Assembly: GCF_945859685.1 (NCBI RefSeq)
Contig: NC_079149.1
Coordinates: 62,638,991-62,702,990 of the forward strand
Length of the DNA: 64,000 nucleotides
From: Eupeodes corollae
Lineage: Eukaryota; Arthropoda; Insecta; Diptera; Syrphidae
Reading direction: 5' to 3'
Shown here in pieces: positions 10,641 through 22,855 of the stretch; the stretch's first letter is position 1, and each line of letters opens with the position of its first letter. Under the pieces are notes generated by a model, which ran no database searches, was not told the origin of the DNA, and worked only from the letters and a program-made list of their open reading frames with translations. Both the position numbers and the translations under genes were made by a program.

Positions 10641-11997
10641 GCAAGACTTTAAGCAACAAAGAGACTGAGTTTAATATTAAAATCGTTAATCATGTTTTGT
10701 TAAAGAACTACTTAGCAGCAGTCTATGCACATAAAATATCGCTTAAAACGTCTGGGTCCCAAAAATTCTTCATCAGAGAGTAGTTGGTATTATTTTATTT
10801 GTATTTTATTATTCTAAGATGCTGATACCCTGCAAACAAAAATCAAGAAAATCCGCGTTTTGAACAACCTCCTCTAATCCGGTAAAAAAACTTACCAGTC
10901 CACTGGTTTCGAAAACAAAAGTACAACACCTCAAAATATGTTGGTACATGAATAATATAATGAATAATGGCTATAACTGAATAAAATGTCTGTTTGGTCT
11001 TAGATTGTTTGTAGTTTCATTAATTAAGAACAAATAAGAAATTCCCATTTGCCGACGAATGTGATGGTACCAAAAATTCAGTTTTCCAACGACAAATGTT
11101 CGGAACGTGATTTTACTCTTCAACTGATTTGATATTTTTAGCCAAATTCCTTTCAACTTTTATCTAATGTTTGCATTCAGAAGATATATGTACCTTGGTA
11201 AAAACGTAAATCAGAATTGACCATTTTGATGGCCCACAGAAAGAGTGGCTGCCCAGTGGTTTTGTGGGCTTTATTTTATTTTCTGTAAAATAATGGCGTA
11301 TTTTTAACTCAGTTGATGAGATTATTTAAAAAAATATCGAAGATCTTTTATCTTTGAAAAGAAATAGGTACATTAAAAATGTTTGACTGTATTTAAAAAA
11401 ACGCGAACAACTTATCGCTTTGCTCTTAGCAAAATTACCACGGCTACTGTCACAATAAAAATAATTGTTTTCAATGGGGAGAGGAATTGTGGAACTGAAA
11501 TTTTTGTATCTCGTTACAAGTGGACATGGGAGGAGTAATACACCATTCGTTTATTGTCGTACTTGTACATAGATATTTCAGTGTAATTGAAATTGCGTAC
11601 CTAGGGAGAAAGTGAGAGACTTCAACAATGAAGACTTTTGGTCTTGAGCAAACATAAACTTATGAATACATTTTATATGGGAAATATAGGGTATTTCTTT
11701 AAGAGCTTGAGAATAATGCTAATATTTATAATAACAATGCAAGACACAAATGTTTTTGGAAACAATTTTTAATTTTTACAATCTGATAGTTTAATGGCAT
11801 TCATTTTTGAAGTAAGATTTCTGACATATATTCGAGAAGAGTACAAGTTATATATGTATTATGTACATATGTATATAAAGTCCATTCAATCAGTCCAGCT
11901 TTTTAATAAATATTGCAATAAAATTGGACACATTTTGTTAATGGTGGCTTGAATAATGGTTTCCAATACTTCAAAAGTTGCTGGTACGTGGGAAAAA
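10641..11997. other. No gene seen
   Basis: AT-rich intergenic sequence without convincing exons or element ends. An open frame at 10971-11156 (minus) is short and unlike any family I know. Confidence 0.55.
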
Positions 11998-12423
11998 CAA
12001 TGGGCAAGTTCAGGCAACATAAGGGACTCGAAAGTTAGGTAAGTTTCTAGTATCTGATTGGCCATCTGCCAAAAGATTACCTTAAAATTAAGTCAACTTT
12101 ATAGAAAGTCAATCAAGTCAAGCCTACTTCTGTCAAAATGACAGTTGATCATGTTTTTTCATTGAACACAAAGCTGAACTTTATTATTTATTTTCTGCAC
12201 AACTTTATTTGATGCTTTCTGTAAAAGTTTCCCTTGTCAATTAGGAAAAAAAAAATAAGTAATATTTCTTTACAATACAGAATCCAAATCGTGACTTATA
12301 CTATAGCCGGCTTGAGAAGTGTTTTGTAGACAATAATGTTTTGTACTATGAACTTACAGTTGCCTTTGTCAAAATGTACGTTCAAAGAATGCAGTTGATT
12401 ATTTTGTCTGAACCTGCCCAATG
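11998..12423 (+). mobile_element. MITE family 3, copy 1
   Basis: The termini are inverted repeats: CAATGGGCAAGTTCAGGCAA on the left; the right end in reverse complement reads CATTGGGCAGGTTCAGACAA. The same element occurs inverted at 42615-43114, sharing CTAGTATCTGATTGGCCA-like sequence, a CAAGTCAAG stretch and the end motifs. It has no coding potential. Flanking bases show no clear target-site duplication. Confidence 0.8.
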
Positions 12424-15400
12424 ACTTACCGCCCTATACAAAAGTAATTAAGAGGATCCAAGTTACACGAATCAGAGTCCACTTAATACGACCATTTCTG
12501 GAAATGAAGTTCTTATGAAATTAATTTTTGCAAACAAATTGTGGCTAAGCGATCTTGTCAAGCCTTGTTCCGTCTTTTTGGAACGGAATAGAATAGTCTA
12601 TGTTTAAATGATTCATTTTTACAAAGAATAAACACATAGAATTTGGTGGTCTACATTCAAATCTAACTTCAAAATAAATATATCACGTCAGGTTTCTGAG
12701 ATATTATTTTTTAAAACTCGAAAAACACGTACATAAGGTTTTTTGAGGCTATCTAAATTTATGAAGTCGTTTTTTTTTTGTCTTTAAAATCCTTTTCTAT
12801 AATATTCAGTTGGAATATTTACATATGTATATTATTTTTATATTATTCCAAAACTCTTCATAAGTTGTTAGATTTCACCTTTCTTAAACCACCTATACTA
12901 AAACGGGTTTTTAAGAGAAAAAGGTAATACGGTAAGTTTTTGCTTTTGTAATGAATCTATTGTCTACAAAATTCAATTGTAGTGTTACGAGTATGTTGAG
13001 AATTTTTAAAACTTGAGCAAAGAGTTAAAATTAAAGCTTGGGTTCGAATTCGGCACCAATAATTAAGTCCAAAAAGTATTTTTCAAAACTATAAATGTTT
13101 AAAATTCAAGGTTTGCTCAAAACTTTATGTAGAGTCAAGTAAAGACTCATAACTGAAGAATTTCCAGAACCTAAGTAAGGTACTTGAATGATTTCAATTG
13201 TTACTAGTAGAAAATCCTCAAAAGCAAAGGCATTACAATTTATTGTTAAGAAATATTTTGTTTTACCTAAGCCTTAAAAACCCTATTTTTAAGAGGCCTA
13301 TTCTTTAAACATGATTTGATGGAAACATTTTAAGGTAAAATTCGAATTAAGGACATCTAGATCATTTAAATAAGTGTTATTTTGTTTGTGGGTCGGAACA
13401 TAAACGTCAGCTTGATAGCATGCCATTAACTTAAAGAAAATCCTTCCTCATTTGGAAAGAAATAGCACCAACTACATATTCAATTTAAATGTATTAAAAA
13501 TGATTCGTTAATGGCTTTAGGATTGTCTTCGCTCAATATATACCAATTTCGCTTATGATGAAGCTATTCAACCAGAAATGAAATTTGTTTTTTTCTCTAT
13601 GAACTTCCCAAACGATTCCATGTTTTGATGTTAAGAGATTCTCGTTGAATTGCCAAACCTTACTGAACAGAAATGCCAACATATTTTGACATTCTTAACT
13701 GCATAGCATAGAATCTTCTTATGCTGCTAAAAAACGCCCTTTAATAGATTACATTTAAACGGAATGAAACTTAGAAGACTTGAAACAAAATTTGTAAGTA
13801 AATGAGGTCTTCTAAAAGATCTATAGTTGGTTCACTATGTTGTCCACTTTTTTATGGAAACCAGCTAAAATCATCTTTTGTTTGATTTCCGCTTTCAATA
13901 GCTTGACATAAAATATTAGATATGATGAATACGAACTAGAAATTAACGTTTATACAAAAACCTTTTAAAAGAACCAAGTCCAAGTCTCCCACTTTTCCCC
14001 TACATATTTCGTTCGCTAAGCTCTTGAACATAAGTTTACAAACAAATGATCGCGGTTGCGTGGGGTGTTACTTTTATCCAATGTTCCAGTTCCAGATTTT
14101 AATTTTCGTCATCTGCCCACTGCACACTGTGCCTCCGCTGGTACCTGGAACTAGAAACCCGATTGAACAGTCAGAGCTCTGAGTTAGGGCATGGCTCGAT
14201 CACTTGTTGATTCAGATTCCATTTCAGTTACAATTCTGTGTCGGTGCATTTAATATCTTTAAAATGCTGATGAGCTCATCAAATTATTTATTTTGTCTTC
14301 TATAAATGTAAATTGTGTCTGACGATCGATTGTTTGATTATATTACATGTTAACTCATTTAAATGTAATTAGTTAATATCTTAACTTGTATATATTTTAT
14401 TCGATGCGTGAAATCTATGCGTGAATATTTTATTTGTTTGGACAGTGTTGAAGTGACGTCATTTAATGATTTTTTGTTAAACGCAATTAAGATTACAATT
14501 TGAATACCGTCGTATGCTAATTTTTTATTTCTTATGGCATAAAGTCAACAAATAAGTGTTTCCTTCATTTCTGTCTCTAGATACATATTAATTAAAAGAG
14601 GAATAAAAATCTCATTTGGACATACCTACCTGATAGAATACGTTTCCGGAGCTGAAGAAAAAAGTACATATTTATTGCAAAAGCTCCTACATTTTTTTCT
14701 CGAGCGGAAAAATTAAAAAACAAATTAACAGAATCTAGATCATAAAAAGGTAAGCTATTAAATTTCGAAGCAAATGCAAATTTTTGTTAGATTAATTATT
14801 ATTATAAAAATTTATTGATAGAAGGTAAAATTGCTGTTCGTGATTTGATTGTATATTTTTCATCCAAAAAAGTTTCAAAAAGGAAAAAAGTTTTCTTAAA
14901 CTGTGTATAGAGATTGACTTTGCGAGTGAATAAATGTTTGACTTTGTCATTGTGCATATGTTTTGTGTAAAAATCTTTGGATAGCGTTGGCTACATTGCA
15001 TTGCCTTGAATTTCAAGGGCCATTATAATCAATCAAACCGACAAATAAATTAACTTATTCTTTGATATATTTATTATTAAAATCATTGCTATTTGATCGA
15101 TTTGAACCTTTAGAAATATGTATATAATATTGCTGCAGGTTTAATACAAAGTGAACAAATTGGCCCTTAGTCTATTATGCTAAATAACGCCCCCATGATT
15201 TTTTTGCAAATCAATCTTAATTTTGTGTTCTTTTATTTTTGTAAGAGTTATTGGATATCATAATGTAAACGTAATCCCAATTTAAAGAAAATCAGAAATA
15301 CATTCGAATCTAAAGTATAAGATTCAAGGTCATATCTTAAGTCATTAGAGCAAGTTTCACAGAAATTTATAAATTTAAGAATGATGTGCTTTATATGAAT

Positions 15401-15786
15401 AAATTATACAAAATTACGTGAATAGATATAATGCAGTTTCAACTTTGTTTTTAGATTTTTGTGCGAAAAACTTGCATTAATAAATCATTTTGGCATTAAA
15501 GTATCAGTTAGAAAAAAGAAAAACTAATATTTTTTAAATGTTAGTATTCCTATTTTCAATAAATGCAATCCCAACTCGAGGTATTAAATGTTCATGTAGT
15601 CGATTATGCTTTCTATCTACTAAATTATCATAACTCTAACATTCCGAAAATTGAATTAATCGTAAGAAGAGAGCATGTGGGTACCTTAACTTAATGACTG
15701 ATTCGACATCAAATAGTAATGAACCGAGTATAATTGCGAACATGTTTGCAAACTACTTCAAATATGCTTTTGTAGATCGTAATACT
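12424..15786. other. Long stretch without a recognised gene
   Basis: AT-rich, with no long open frame. A less AT-rich island at about 14040-14340 (including GTGCCTCCGCTGGTACCTGG) stands out in composition and might be a conserved non-coding or promoter element, but I see no exon in it. An open frame at 14792-15016 (minus) has no recognisable domain. Confidence 0.5.
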
Positions 15787-16208
15787 GTAATATTCGGCTT
15801 GGTCCAACAATTAAAACTTATTCACACTTGCAAATAAAACACAATTTTACTTTATGTAATTTATTCCAAACTTATTTATTGAACACTTTCAATTAATACT
15901 TTTCAAACACAGTCTTTTCTCAATTATTACTTTTTAAACACAGTCTTTACTTTATCGCAGTTCACAACCAATAATCATCCCGCTTCGCTTATAAGCGCCT
16001 ATTTATATACCTCAAATCGGTTCGAGAAACTACTAGGTTGTTCTCGATGCTTAGTTCTTCTCTTAATCATTAGATGTTTCCCCTTTTAGGTTCTTGTATG
16101 CGCTGAATGTTCTCAAAGTTAGTTCTCCTCTTAATCACTAGATGATTCTCCATACTTAACGAAGCGAGTTCTCCTCTTAATTACTAGATGCTTGCCCCTT
16201 ATTTTATT
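15787..16208. repeat. Short-repeat region, possibly an LTR remnant
   Basis: Two copies of AAACACAGTCTTT occur near 15905-15950. Three copies of a unit like TAGTTCTCCTCTTAAT-ACTAGATG begin at about 16049, 16120 and 16168. Between them is a TATA-like run (TATTTATATACC, about 16009-16020) and GGTTCGAGAAACTACTAGG. This mix resembles an old solo LTR, but I could not define TG...CA ends or a target duplication. The mariner element starts immediately downstream. Confidence 0.3.
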
Positions 16209-16211
16209 CTA

Positions 16212-17494
16212 AAGGGTGATTTTTTTGAGGTTAGGATTTTCATGCATTAGTATTTGACAGATCACGCGGGATTTCAGACATGGCGTCAAAGAGAAAGATG
16301 CTCAGTATGCTTTGACATTTCATCATGAATAGACTTACTAACGAGCAACGCTTGCAAATCATTGAATTTTATTACCAAAATCAGTGTTCGGTTCGAAATT
16401 TGTTTCGCGCTTTACGTCCGATTTATGGTCTACATAATCGACCAAGTGAGCAAACAATTAATGCGATTGTGACCAAGTTTCGCACTCAGTTTACTTTATT
16501 GGACATTAAACCAACCACACGAATGCGTACAGTGCGTACAGAAGAGAATATTGCGTCTGTTTCTGAGAGTGTTGCTGAAGACCGTGAAATGTCGATTCGT
16601 CGCCGTTCGCAGGAATTGGGTTTGTGTTATTCGACCACATGGAAGATTTTACGAAAAGATCTTGGTGTAAAACTGTATAAAATACAGCTCGTGCAAGAAC
16701 TGAAGCCGAACGATCTGCCACAACGTCGAATTTTCAGTGAATGGGCCCTAGAAAAGTTGGCAGAAAATCCGCTTTTTTATCGACAAATTTTGTTCAGCGA
16801 TGAGGCTCATTTCTGGTTGAATGGCTACGTAAATAAGCAAAATTGCCGCATTTGGAGTGAAGAGCAACCAGAAGCCGTGCAAGAACTGCCCATGCATCCC
16901 GAAAAATGCACTGTTTGGTGTGGTTTGTACGCTGGTGGAATCATTGGACCGTATTTTTTCAAAGATGCTGTTGGACGCAACGTTACGGTGAATGGCGATC
17001 GCTATCGTTCAATGCTAACAAACTTTTTGTTGCCAAAAATGGAAGAACTGAACTTGGTTGACATGTGGTTTCAACAAGATGGCGCTACATGCCACACAGC
17101 TCGCCATTTTGAGGGAAAACTTCGGAGAACAATTCATCTCAAGGAATGGACCGGTAAGTTGCCCACCAAGATCATGCGATTTAACGCCTTTAGACTATTT
17201 TTTGTGGGGCTACGTCTACATAAATAAGCCAGCAACTATTCCAGCTTTGGAAGACAACATTTCCGAAGAAATTCGGGCTATTCCGGCCGAAATGCTCGAA
17301 AAAGTTACCCAAAATTGGACTTTCCGAATGGACCACCTAAGACGCAGCCGCGGTCAACATTCAAATGAAATTATCTTCAAAAAGTAAATGTCATGGACCA
17401 ATCTAACGTTTCAAATAAAGAATCGATGAGATTTTGCAAATTTTATGCGTTTTTTTTCTAAAAAAAGTTCTCAAGCTCTTAAAAAATCACCGTT
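16212..17494 (+). mobile_element. Tc1/mariner-superfamily element, DD41D (rosa-like) type, inactive
   Basis: The ends are inverted repeats: AAGGGTGATTTTTTTGAGG on the left, and AACGGTGATTTTTTAAGAG as the reverse complement of the right end. TA dinucleotides flank both sides (16210-16211 and 17495-17496), as required for this superfamily. The element is 1283 bp and carries one transposase gene (16325-17387) that is frameshifted near its 3' end. Confidence 0.9.
16325..17387 (+). pseudogene. Mariner-type transposase, frameshifted
   Basis: The reading frame begins at the ATG of 16325 with a helix-turn-helix domain (LTNEQRLQIIEFYYQN), a second DNA-binding helix region around residues 85-120 (SIRRRSQELGLCYSTTWKIL) and then the DDE/D nuclease. 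The first catalytic aspartate is in FSDEAHFW (residue 159), the second in WFQQDGATCHTA (residue 252). The third, in DLTPLDYFLWGY, is read only in another frame (17058-17387). The two latter aspartates are 115 bases apart. DD41D relatives would need 126, so 11 bases are missing near 17150-17175; this breaks the frame and removes part of the domain. Otherwise the protein is well preserved to its C-terminus. Confidence 0.9.
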
Positions 17495-17525
17495 TACTAT
17501 AACACGATATTAAAAGAGATAAAGA

Positions 17526-17711
17526 GTGTATATTACAATTTCATCCATTTTAAAGAAATGTGCTGTGTGTTTAGCATACCGGTTATGTGTTCTTTTAAAC
17601 ACGTCTTTAAGTAACTCGCTGTTTTCTTTTATCTGGAAGAGCTCCTTTATAATACCAGTACACGAAAAAGGTCCTAAAAACGAAATAATGAACTACCGAC
17701 TTATTGCTAAA
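17526..17711 (+). mobile_element. Reverse-transcriptase fragment of a Jockey/CR1-group LINE
   Basis: The peptide LLNTSLSNSLFSFIWKSSFI, followed by IPVHEKGPKNEIMNYRLIAKL, is the classic reverse-transcriptase stretch before the first catalytic block of Jockey/CR1-like LINEs. It is joined in frame, at about 17712, to a LOA-type sequence that corresponds to a much later part of the enzyme. The open frame 17526-17858 is thus a fusion of two unrelated remnants. Confidence 0.65.
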
Positions 17712-19290
17712 CTAATACTTTGGGCTGATCGGTGTGGACTGGGTGTTAATCCACACAAAACCGATTTGGTATTATTTTTGAGAAGATACAAAATTCCATT
17801 TGTCAACCCTCCCTATATTAAAGGAATCCAATTAAAATTCTCAGACGAGGCTAAATAACTGGTCTTGTCTTGGATATAGAACTAAATTGGAAACGCAACG
17901 TACAGGAAAGAGTCAAAAAAGCTACTTTAGCTCACTTTTCTTGCAAAAAAGCTATTGGTAATAAATTGGGCTTACAACCCATAATCACGCATTGGCTATA
18001 CACATCGGTAATCAGACCGATTTTAATGTACTGTGCAGCAGTATGGTGGACTGCTATAGAGAAAGGTATAAACAGGGATAAGTTAAATAAAGTCCAACGT
18101 TCAGCTTGCCTATGTATAAGCGGATCGCTTCGCACGACCCCAACTGCGGCACTGGACACCTTACTCTACCTAACACCTAAATAGCTGCATGCTCTGCTAT
18201 TCGCCTCAATGCTTCGTCGCAGTGGACTAACAAAAACATTGGCCACTCCGTAATTCTTAGGTATTTAGAATCAATATCCCAATTCGAAATTTCCAGATTT
18301 CTATACCTCCCAGATCTTTCTGATGGGAGGATAGGACATTCCTGGAAGATGGGTCAATCCATTTTTATACAGATGGTTCAAAAACAAAAGAAGGGGTTAG
18401 TGGAGATGTGTACTCTAAACAACTGAAATTAAGTCTCTCATTCCGTCTTCCCAATCATTGTAGCGTGTTCCAGGTTGAACTTTTGGCGATAAAAGAAGCC
18501 TTGTACTGGCTTAAAGAAAACGTGATATCAACATCTGATATCCATATTTTCTCAGATAGTCAGGCCGCTATAAAATCTCTGGACTCTGTCTCTACAACCT
18601 CTATAACAGTCCATAACTGTCGATCATTTCTAATGGAGACGGCACAGCGGTTTAATATTCACCTTTGCTGGGTGCCGGGCCATAGAGACATTCCAGGTAA
18701 CTGTAAGGCAGATGAACTCACCAGGAACAATACAGTACAGCCCATCCTACCACGTTTTTCACGTACTGGCATACCAATCGCTACTTGTAAACTGTTGCTA
18801 ATGCAAGACGCTGTGAGGAGGGCAGGCACCAGGTGGAACAACATCACCACGTGTCAAGTCACAAAAAAAATCTGGCCAACACTGGATTTAAAACGTTCAA
18901 GATGCTTTCTCTCTCTAAGCGGATCGCATATAAGCTCGATAATAGGTGTCATAACCGGACACTGTCTAATAGGAAAACACGCCATGAGACTAGGCGTATT
19001 CTAAAAAAAGACTTTTGCTGAAGCTGTATGGACTAGGAAGAGGAAGAAACAGTTCTTCATCTTCTCTGTACTTGCCCTGCTCTGGCTTGAAAACGAAAGA
19101 ATTACCTAGGAGATTTCTTCTTTAACGATCTAAATCATATCAACATAATCAGCCTCTCACGTTTCGTAAGGGACTCATAGGGAGGCTTAGGAGGAAGCCT
19201 CAAGATTCATGTGGTCTCACAATGGGCCATTAAACTGGCCTTAATGTGTCCGTTTCCATCTTGGATAGCCACTATAACCTAACGTAACCT
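17712..19290 (+). mobile_element. 5'-truncated LOA-type LINE, degraded
   Basis: Pieces match the full element at 3923-9183: the end of the reverse transcriptase (WADRCGLGVNPHKTDLVLF, 17720-18184, with a stop at 17856-17858), RNase H (18408-19004: AIKEALYWLKENV, FSDSQAAIKSL, WVPGHRDIPGNCKADEL) and the cysteine-rich end. It finishes in a degenerate CCTAA tail (ATAACCTAACGTAACCT, 19274-19290). Stops and frameshifts are scattered. No 5' part or target duplication can be seen. Confidence 0.85.
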
Positions 19291-19581
19291 GGGTTTTATT
19301 AAGAGATTTCTCAGTTAGGTCAAGTCATAACTTATCAGAATTGGGTTACTTATCTGTACCGCATCTTAACGGATTTCGAGTAACGGTTGTTCTACTGAAT
19401 TTTTTAAAACCTCTTATTTTAATCAGTTTTTTACTCACTCTGTCCGCAAATGATATTTGTTCCCATTATATGTTTGTTAATATTTTACAATCTTGAATAA
19501 AAAGGGAGATTTTTTACCTTTAAACAATTTTAATTTTCCTCACTATTTAAACAAAAAATGGTTGTTCAAATCATATTTTAA

Positions 19582-19836
19582 AAATAAATAAATAAATTGG
19601 ATGGCGCAACAATCCGTTGAGAACTAGGGCCTAGTGACTTACAACTCTCAACCATTCCTGTGTGCGAGTAATGTTGTCAGGAATGGAGGGATGACAAGAG
19701 TTACTCTTGGAGAATTTGTCAATTCCTTGCAAGAGGCAGTATCCGTGAAAAGACTTTAGATGGCATAGGTAGGGATCGAACCCAAGGCCTCTGGCATGAC
19801 AGTCCAACGCACTAATCATGATGCCACGGCTACTAC
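19582..19836 (-). mobile_element. Complete tRNA-derived SINE with 15-bp target-site duplication
   Basis: Read on the minus strand it starts near GGTAGTAGCCGTGGCATCAT. It has a pol III A box (TGGCATCATGATTAGTGCG), then a B box GGTTCGATCCC, at tRNA-like spacing, followed by a unique body and an ATTT-repeat tail. The direct repeat CAAATCATATTTTAA at 19567-19581 and 19837-19851 is a perfect target-site duplication. The 3' 35 bases resemble the end of the RTE LINE at 50712-50746. Other copies: a 3' fragment at 10572-10640 and a diverged copy at 36745-36967. A working tRNA is ruled out, because no acceptor stem or anticodon arm pairs properly. Confidence 0.9.
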
Positions 19837-19851
19837 CAAATCATATTTTAA

Positions 19852-21617
19852 TCAAACTTAATTTCTTATTTCGAACTTTACAATACTCTTATTAAAAAGT
19901 GATATCAAATAATACTAGTCCTTATTTTTAAAAACTGACTTTAGTTTTTAACAACACCAGTAAACATCAGAATAATTGATCTCTTTAGTTTGAGAAGATG
20001 TCAACAATAATCTAAGTCATAAACATGCCCCTTAGCGGTTACATAATTAAACTACAAAGCCATTTAAGATCTTGAAACATAGGTACGTTGACCGTTTATA
20101 ATTATGTAAGCTTTTAACTTTAAATGAAGCTAATATATTGAGATACTTTAAATAGCTAGATGCAAATGTTAGACTAAAGGCTACAGCGACGGATTTATTG
20201 ACCTCATTGGAACATACACACTTTGGTCCATTAAATAGATTTATTGCTTTTTTATACACTCTGGCTAGAGAGATACAAGACAGACTTCGCTCTTTTGCTA
20301 GGTACTTGATAATGGTCATGAATATGTTTGTTACTAAAATGTCTCTTATATATTATGTGTTGCTAGATCTACATATATATTCAGGCTTTATATTCCAAAA
20401 TTAATTATTTAGCTATAGTAAAGTCATTTTAAAACTACCTTCATATAATTTCGAAATGTTTTTTTTTCTGGAAATGATTAAGACTTTTCTTATCGGTTTC
20501 AGTGTGTTTTTGATTTTTAATTAGATCTATCGTTTGATAAAGAAATGTATTCTTTTTTAAATGTTCAAGTTTAAAGTTGTAAAAGGTCCACAAACAAAAC
20601 TACATATGTACATACATACATATATACAATTACCTACCCGGTATGTAAACAAGCTTACTCACTTTACTTTAGCTAGCGCTACAGCAGGTTCAAAGAAACA
20701 CCGATTAGCAATAGTTATTATAAGCTGTATTTCACCACAATCCCATTGTAGAGTTAACAGCAGTACTGAGGTAGATTCATTCTTTGACAATCTCGAAGTT
20801 GTATCTATCAATAATCACGTTCTGATCAATTCCGCAATGATAAACGACGTTCTTTGATGGAAGTATTTATTCTGTTTTGTCCTAATTAATGACAAAATCT
20901 ATTTTGTTTGCTTAAGACTTGATATTAGAAAAAGCTCGCTTGGTTCTTTTCATACTGTCGAAGTCATCTGGCATATCAAAGAAAGATAGTTGTCTCTGCT
21001 ATAGAATGAAAACTGTTGAGAGGAATTTTTGAAAAGAATTTTAAGACTACCAAGCAACACCCCAAATCATGCCATCCACGTAGAAACTGGCTTTCCCAAA
21101 ATATTTTTAAAAACCTGAGGGCAAATGCAGATTACATAACCAAGAACATGCGTCGGTGTGATCAAAATCGCCAAAAATGTGTCTCCAAAAACTTGTACGA
21201 TCTAGCGGTGTCACTCAATTTTGCATAGTTTTACGACTGCATAGCCCGCATAGTTGATGTATGTCAAGTTTGGAAGTCTCTTACAGGATATGCCTTTCAT
21301 GCGAAAAAATGTCGAGACTAATATTTGAGCATGTTATAATCACGCATGTTATAAAGAAGAAGTTTAAGTTTAGTTTTTGAAAACATTGCAAAAAAGACAG
21401 ATTATTTTTGTTTTTAACAAGTTATAAAAGAGAAACTTATAAATTCACCGTAAAATAAAGAAGAATTGATTTGAATAACCAAGATATTGGATTTTTGAAA
21501 GAAGTGCCATTTAAAAAAATGTGCCATTCAGATTGGCCGTGGAGTTGCTCACTACTCTCCCTCTAGTTTTGAACCGAACAAAAATACTTTTAAGATGTGG
21601 GATTCTTTTTATATATT
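19852..21617. other. No gene recognised
   Basis: Open frames at 20047-20319 (minus), 20561-20857 and 21016-21228 (plus) give peptides without any domain I know. 20680-20850 and 21020-21230 are slightly less AT-rich than their surroundings and could be transposon debris, but I cannot name a family. Confidence 0.5.
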
Positions 21618-21960
21618 TTCAATTTTTTTTGCTATAATAAGCGCACACTTAAGGGGATATTACTACCCTTATTATGTAAAGACACAGTGTGAGCACTAGG
21701 AAGAGGAGAGAGAGGTTGAAAGGAGGTGTGTCGGTGTACATTGGTTTTGAATTCCTGAATATTGCAATGGCTGGGAAAAACAAAGTGTGGTAAGGCATTT
21801 CACATTCGCGTAGTACGGCTAAAGAACGAATCTCTATACTTGACAGTACGACCAAAGTTTGGCTCGAGGGTATACTGATGAGCATTCCTAGAAGCGCGAG
21901 TATTACGGTTGAATTTTTTAAGGGGAGGAATGCAATAATTTACACAAAACGATAATTAAG
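21618..21960 (-). mobile_element. 3' fragment of a Jockey/CR1-group LINE
   Basis: On the minus strand the translation reads CIPPLKKFNRNTRASRNAHQ, then YTLEPNFGRTVKYRDSFFSR, then a stop and NALPHFVFPSHCNIQEFKTN. This is the conserved C-terminal tail found after the reverse transcriptase in many insect LINEs of this group. The same family appears at 22560-22855, 27998-28610, 36500-37250 and 61216-61310. It is too broken to be expressed. Confidence 0.7.
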
Positions 21961-22559
21961 GTAAAAGAGAACTCAAACTACAAAACAAAACTAAAAGAGG
22001 TTTATGGGAGGAAGGTAGTTAAAACACTAGAAAAAATTATTGATCAAAATAGTCTTTTAGTGCAGGCTTTTGAAAATCGGTAAATGTTTCATGATTAAAC
22101 AAATTATTAAATCACAAATAAAGTGTATTACCTTCATCGTACATTGGCTTCTGTGTGATTTATTTTCAGTTTACAAACGGCTATATCCGAAACAAAACCA
22201 ATGAAATGCATATAAACAATTTCATAAATAGCAAAGCGATTATAACCATAAGCATTCGAATTAACTTTTGCAAATAGACAAGATTTCCTTTATCCTTAAC
22301 AATACTAAACAGGTGAAGGTGTATCTACCTTTTAGTATAAATATAAATACATCTTTAAGAGTAAACAGAAATTGTAGCTACACATTAAATTGTAATGCAT
22401 GCATATTTGGGTGGTTCTTAATTATTGGCTTTTTACGAAAAATATTTTAAAAGTTTGTGTTGTGCCTCTTTTTGAGAAATTGCATCTCTAAAGTCTCTTT
22501 TTAAGATAAGTACCTACCTAAAAGAATAAAAATAGGATTTTATTTAAAAACAATGTTAT
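21961..22559. other. No gene seen
   Basis: AT-rich spacer between two LINE fragments, with no supported feature. Confidence 0.5.
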
Positions 22560-22855
22560 TATTCAGACCATTACAAAGCCTTTGTCCGTCCAAAGTTTGA
22601 ATATAATTCGCATATCTGGGCAGGTGCCACTAAAATAAGTTTAAATCTCTTGGATAGGATACAAAAAGGGCTTTAAACATGATAGGCGATAAAACTATAA
22701 TCGAAACATTCACATCGCTAGAACACCGTTGCAATGTCTCATGCCTTTCGTTGTTTTATCGATATTTTTACAAACAATGTTCTGTCGAATTATCCAGTTG
22801 CATTCCACTCCATTTCGAAAATGTTTCGCAACTATATTTAGCTCAGCCTAAGCTT
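22560..22855 (+). mobile_element. C-terminal fragment of a Jockey/CR1-group LINE
   Basis: Translation in shifting frames gives VRPKFEYNSHIWAGAT, MIGDKTIIETFTSLEHRCNV and SLFYRYFYKQCSVELSSCIP, the typical end of the reverse transcriptase and C-terminal region. It belongs to the same family as 27998-28610 (shared EYNSHIWAGAT and FYKQC). It ends abruptly where a different LINE begins. Confidence 0.7.

Noticed and set aside
19780..19836. A and B boxes of a tRNA gene on the minus strand
   Set aside because: The cloverleaf does not close and the sequence continues into a SINE body with target-site duplication.
20561..21228. Two open frames of 98 and 70 codons
   Set aside because: No domain or splice structure is recognised; length is within chance for this composition, so they are left as unexplained sequence.
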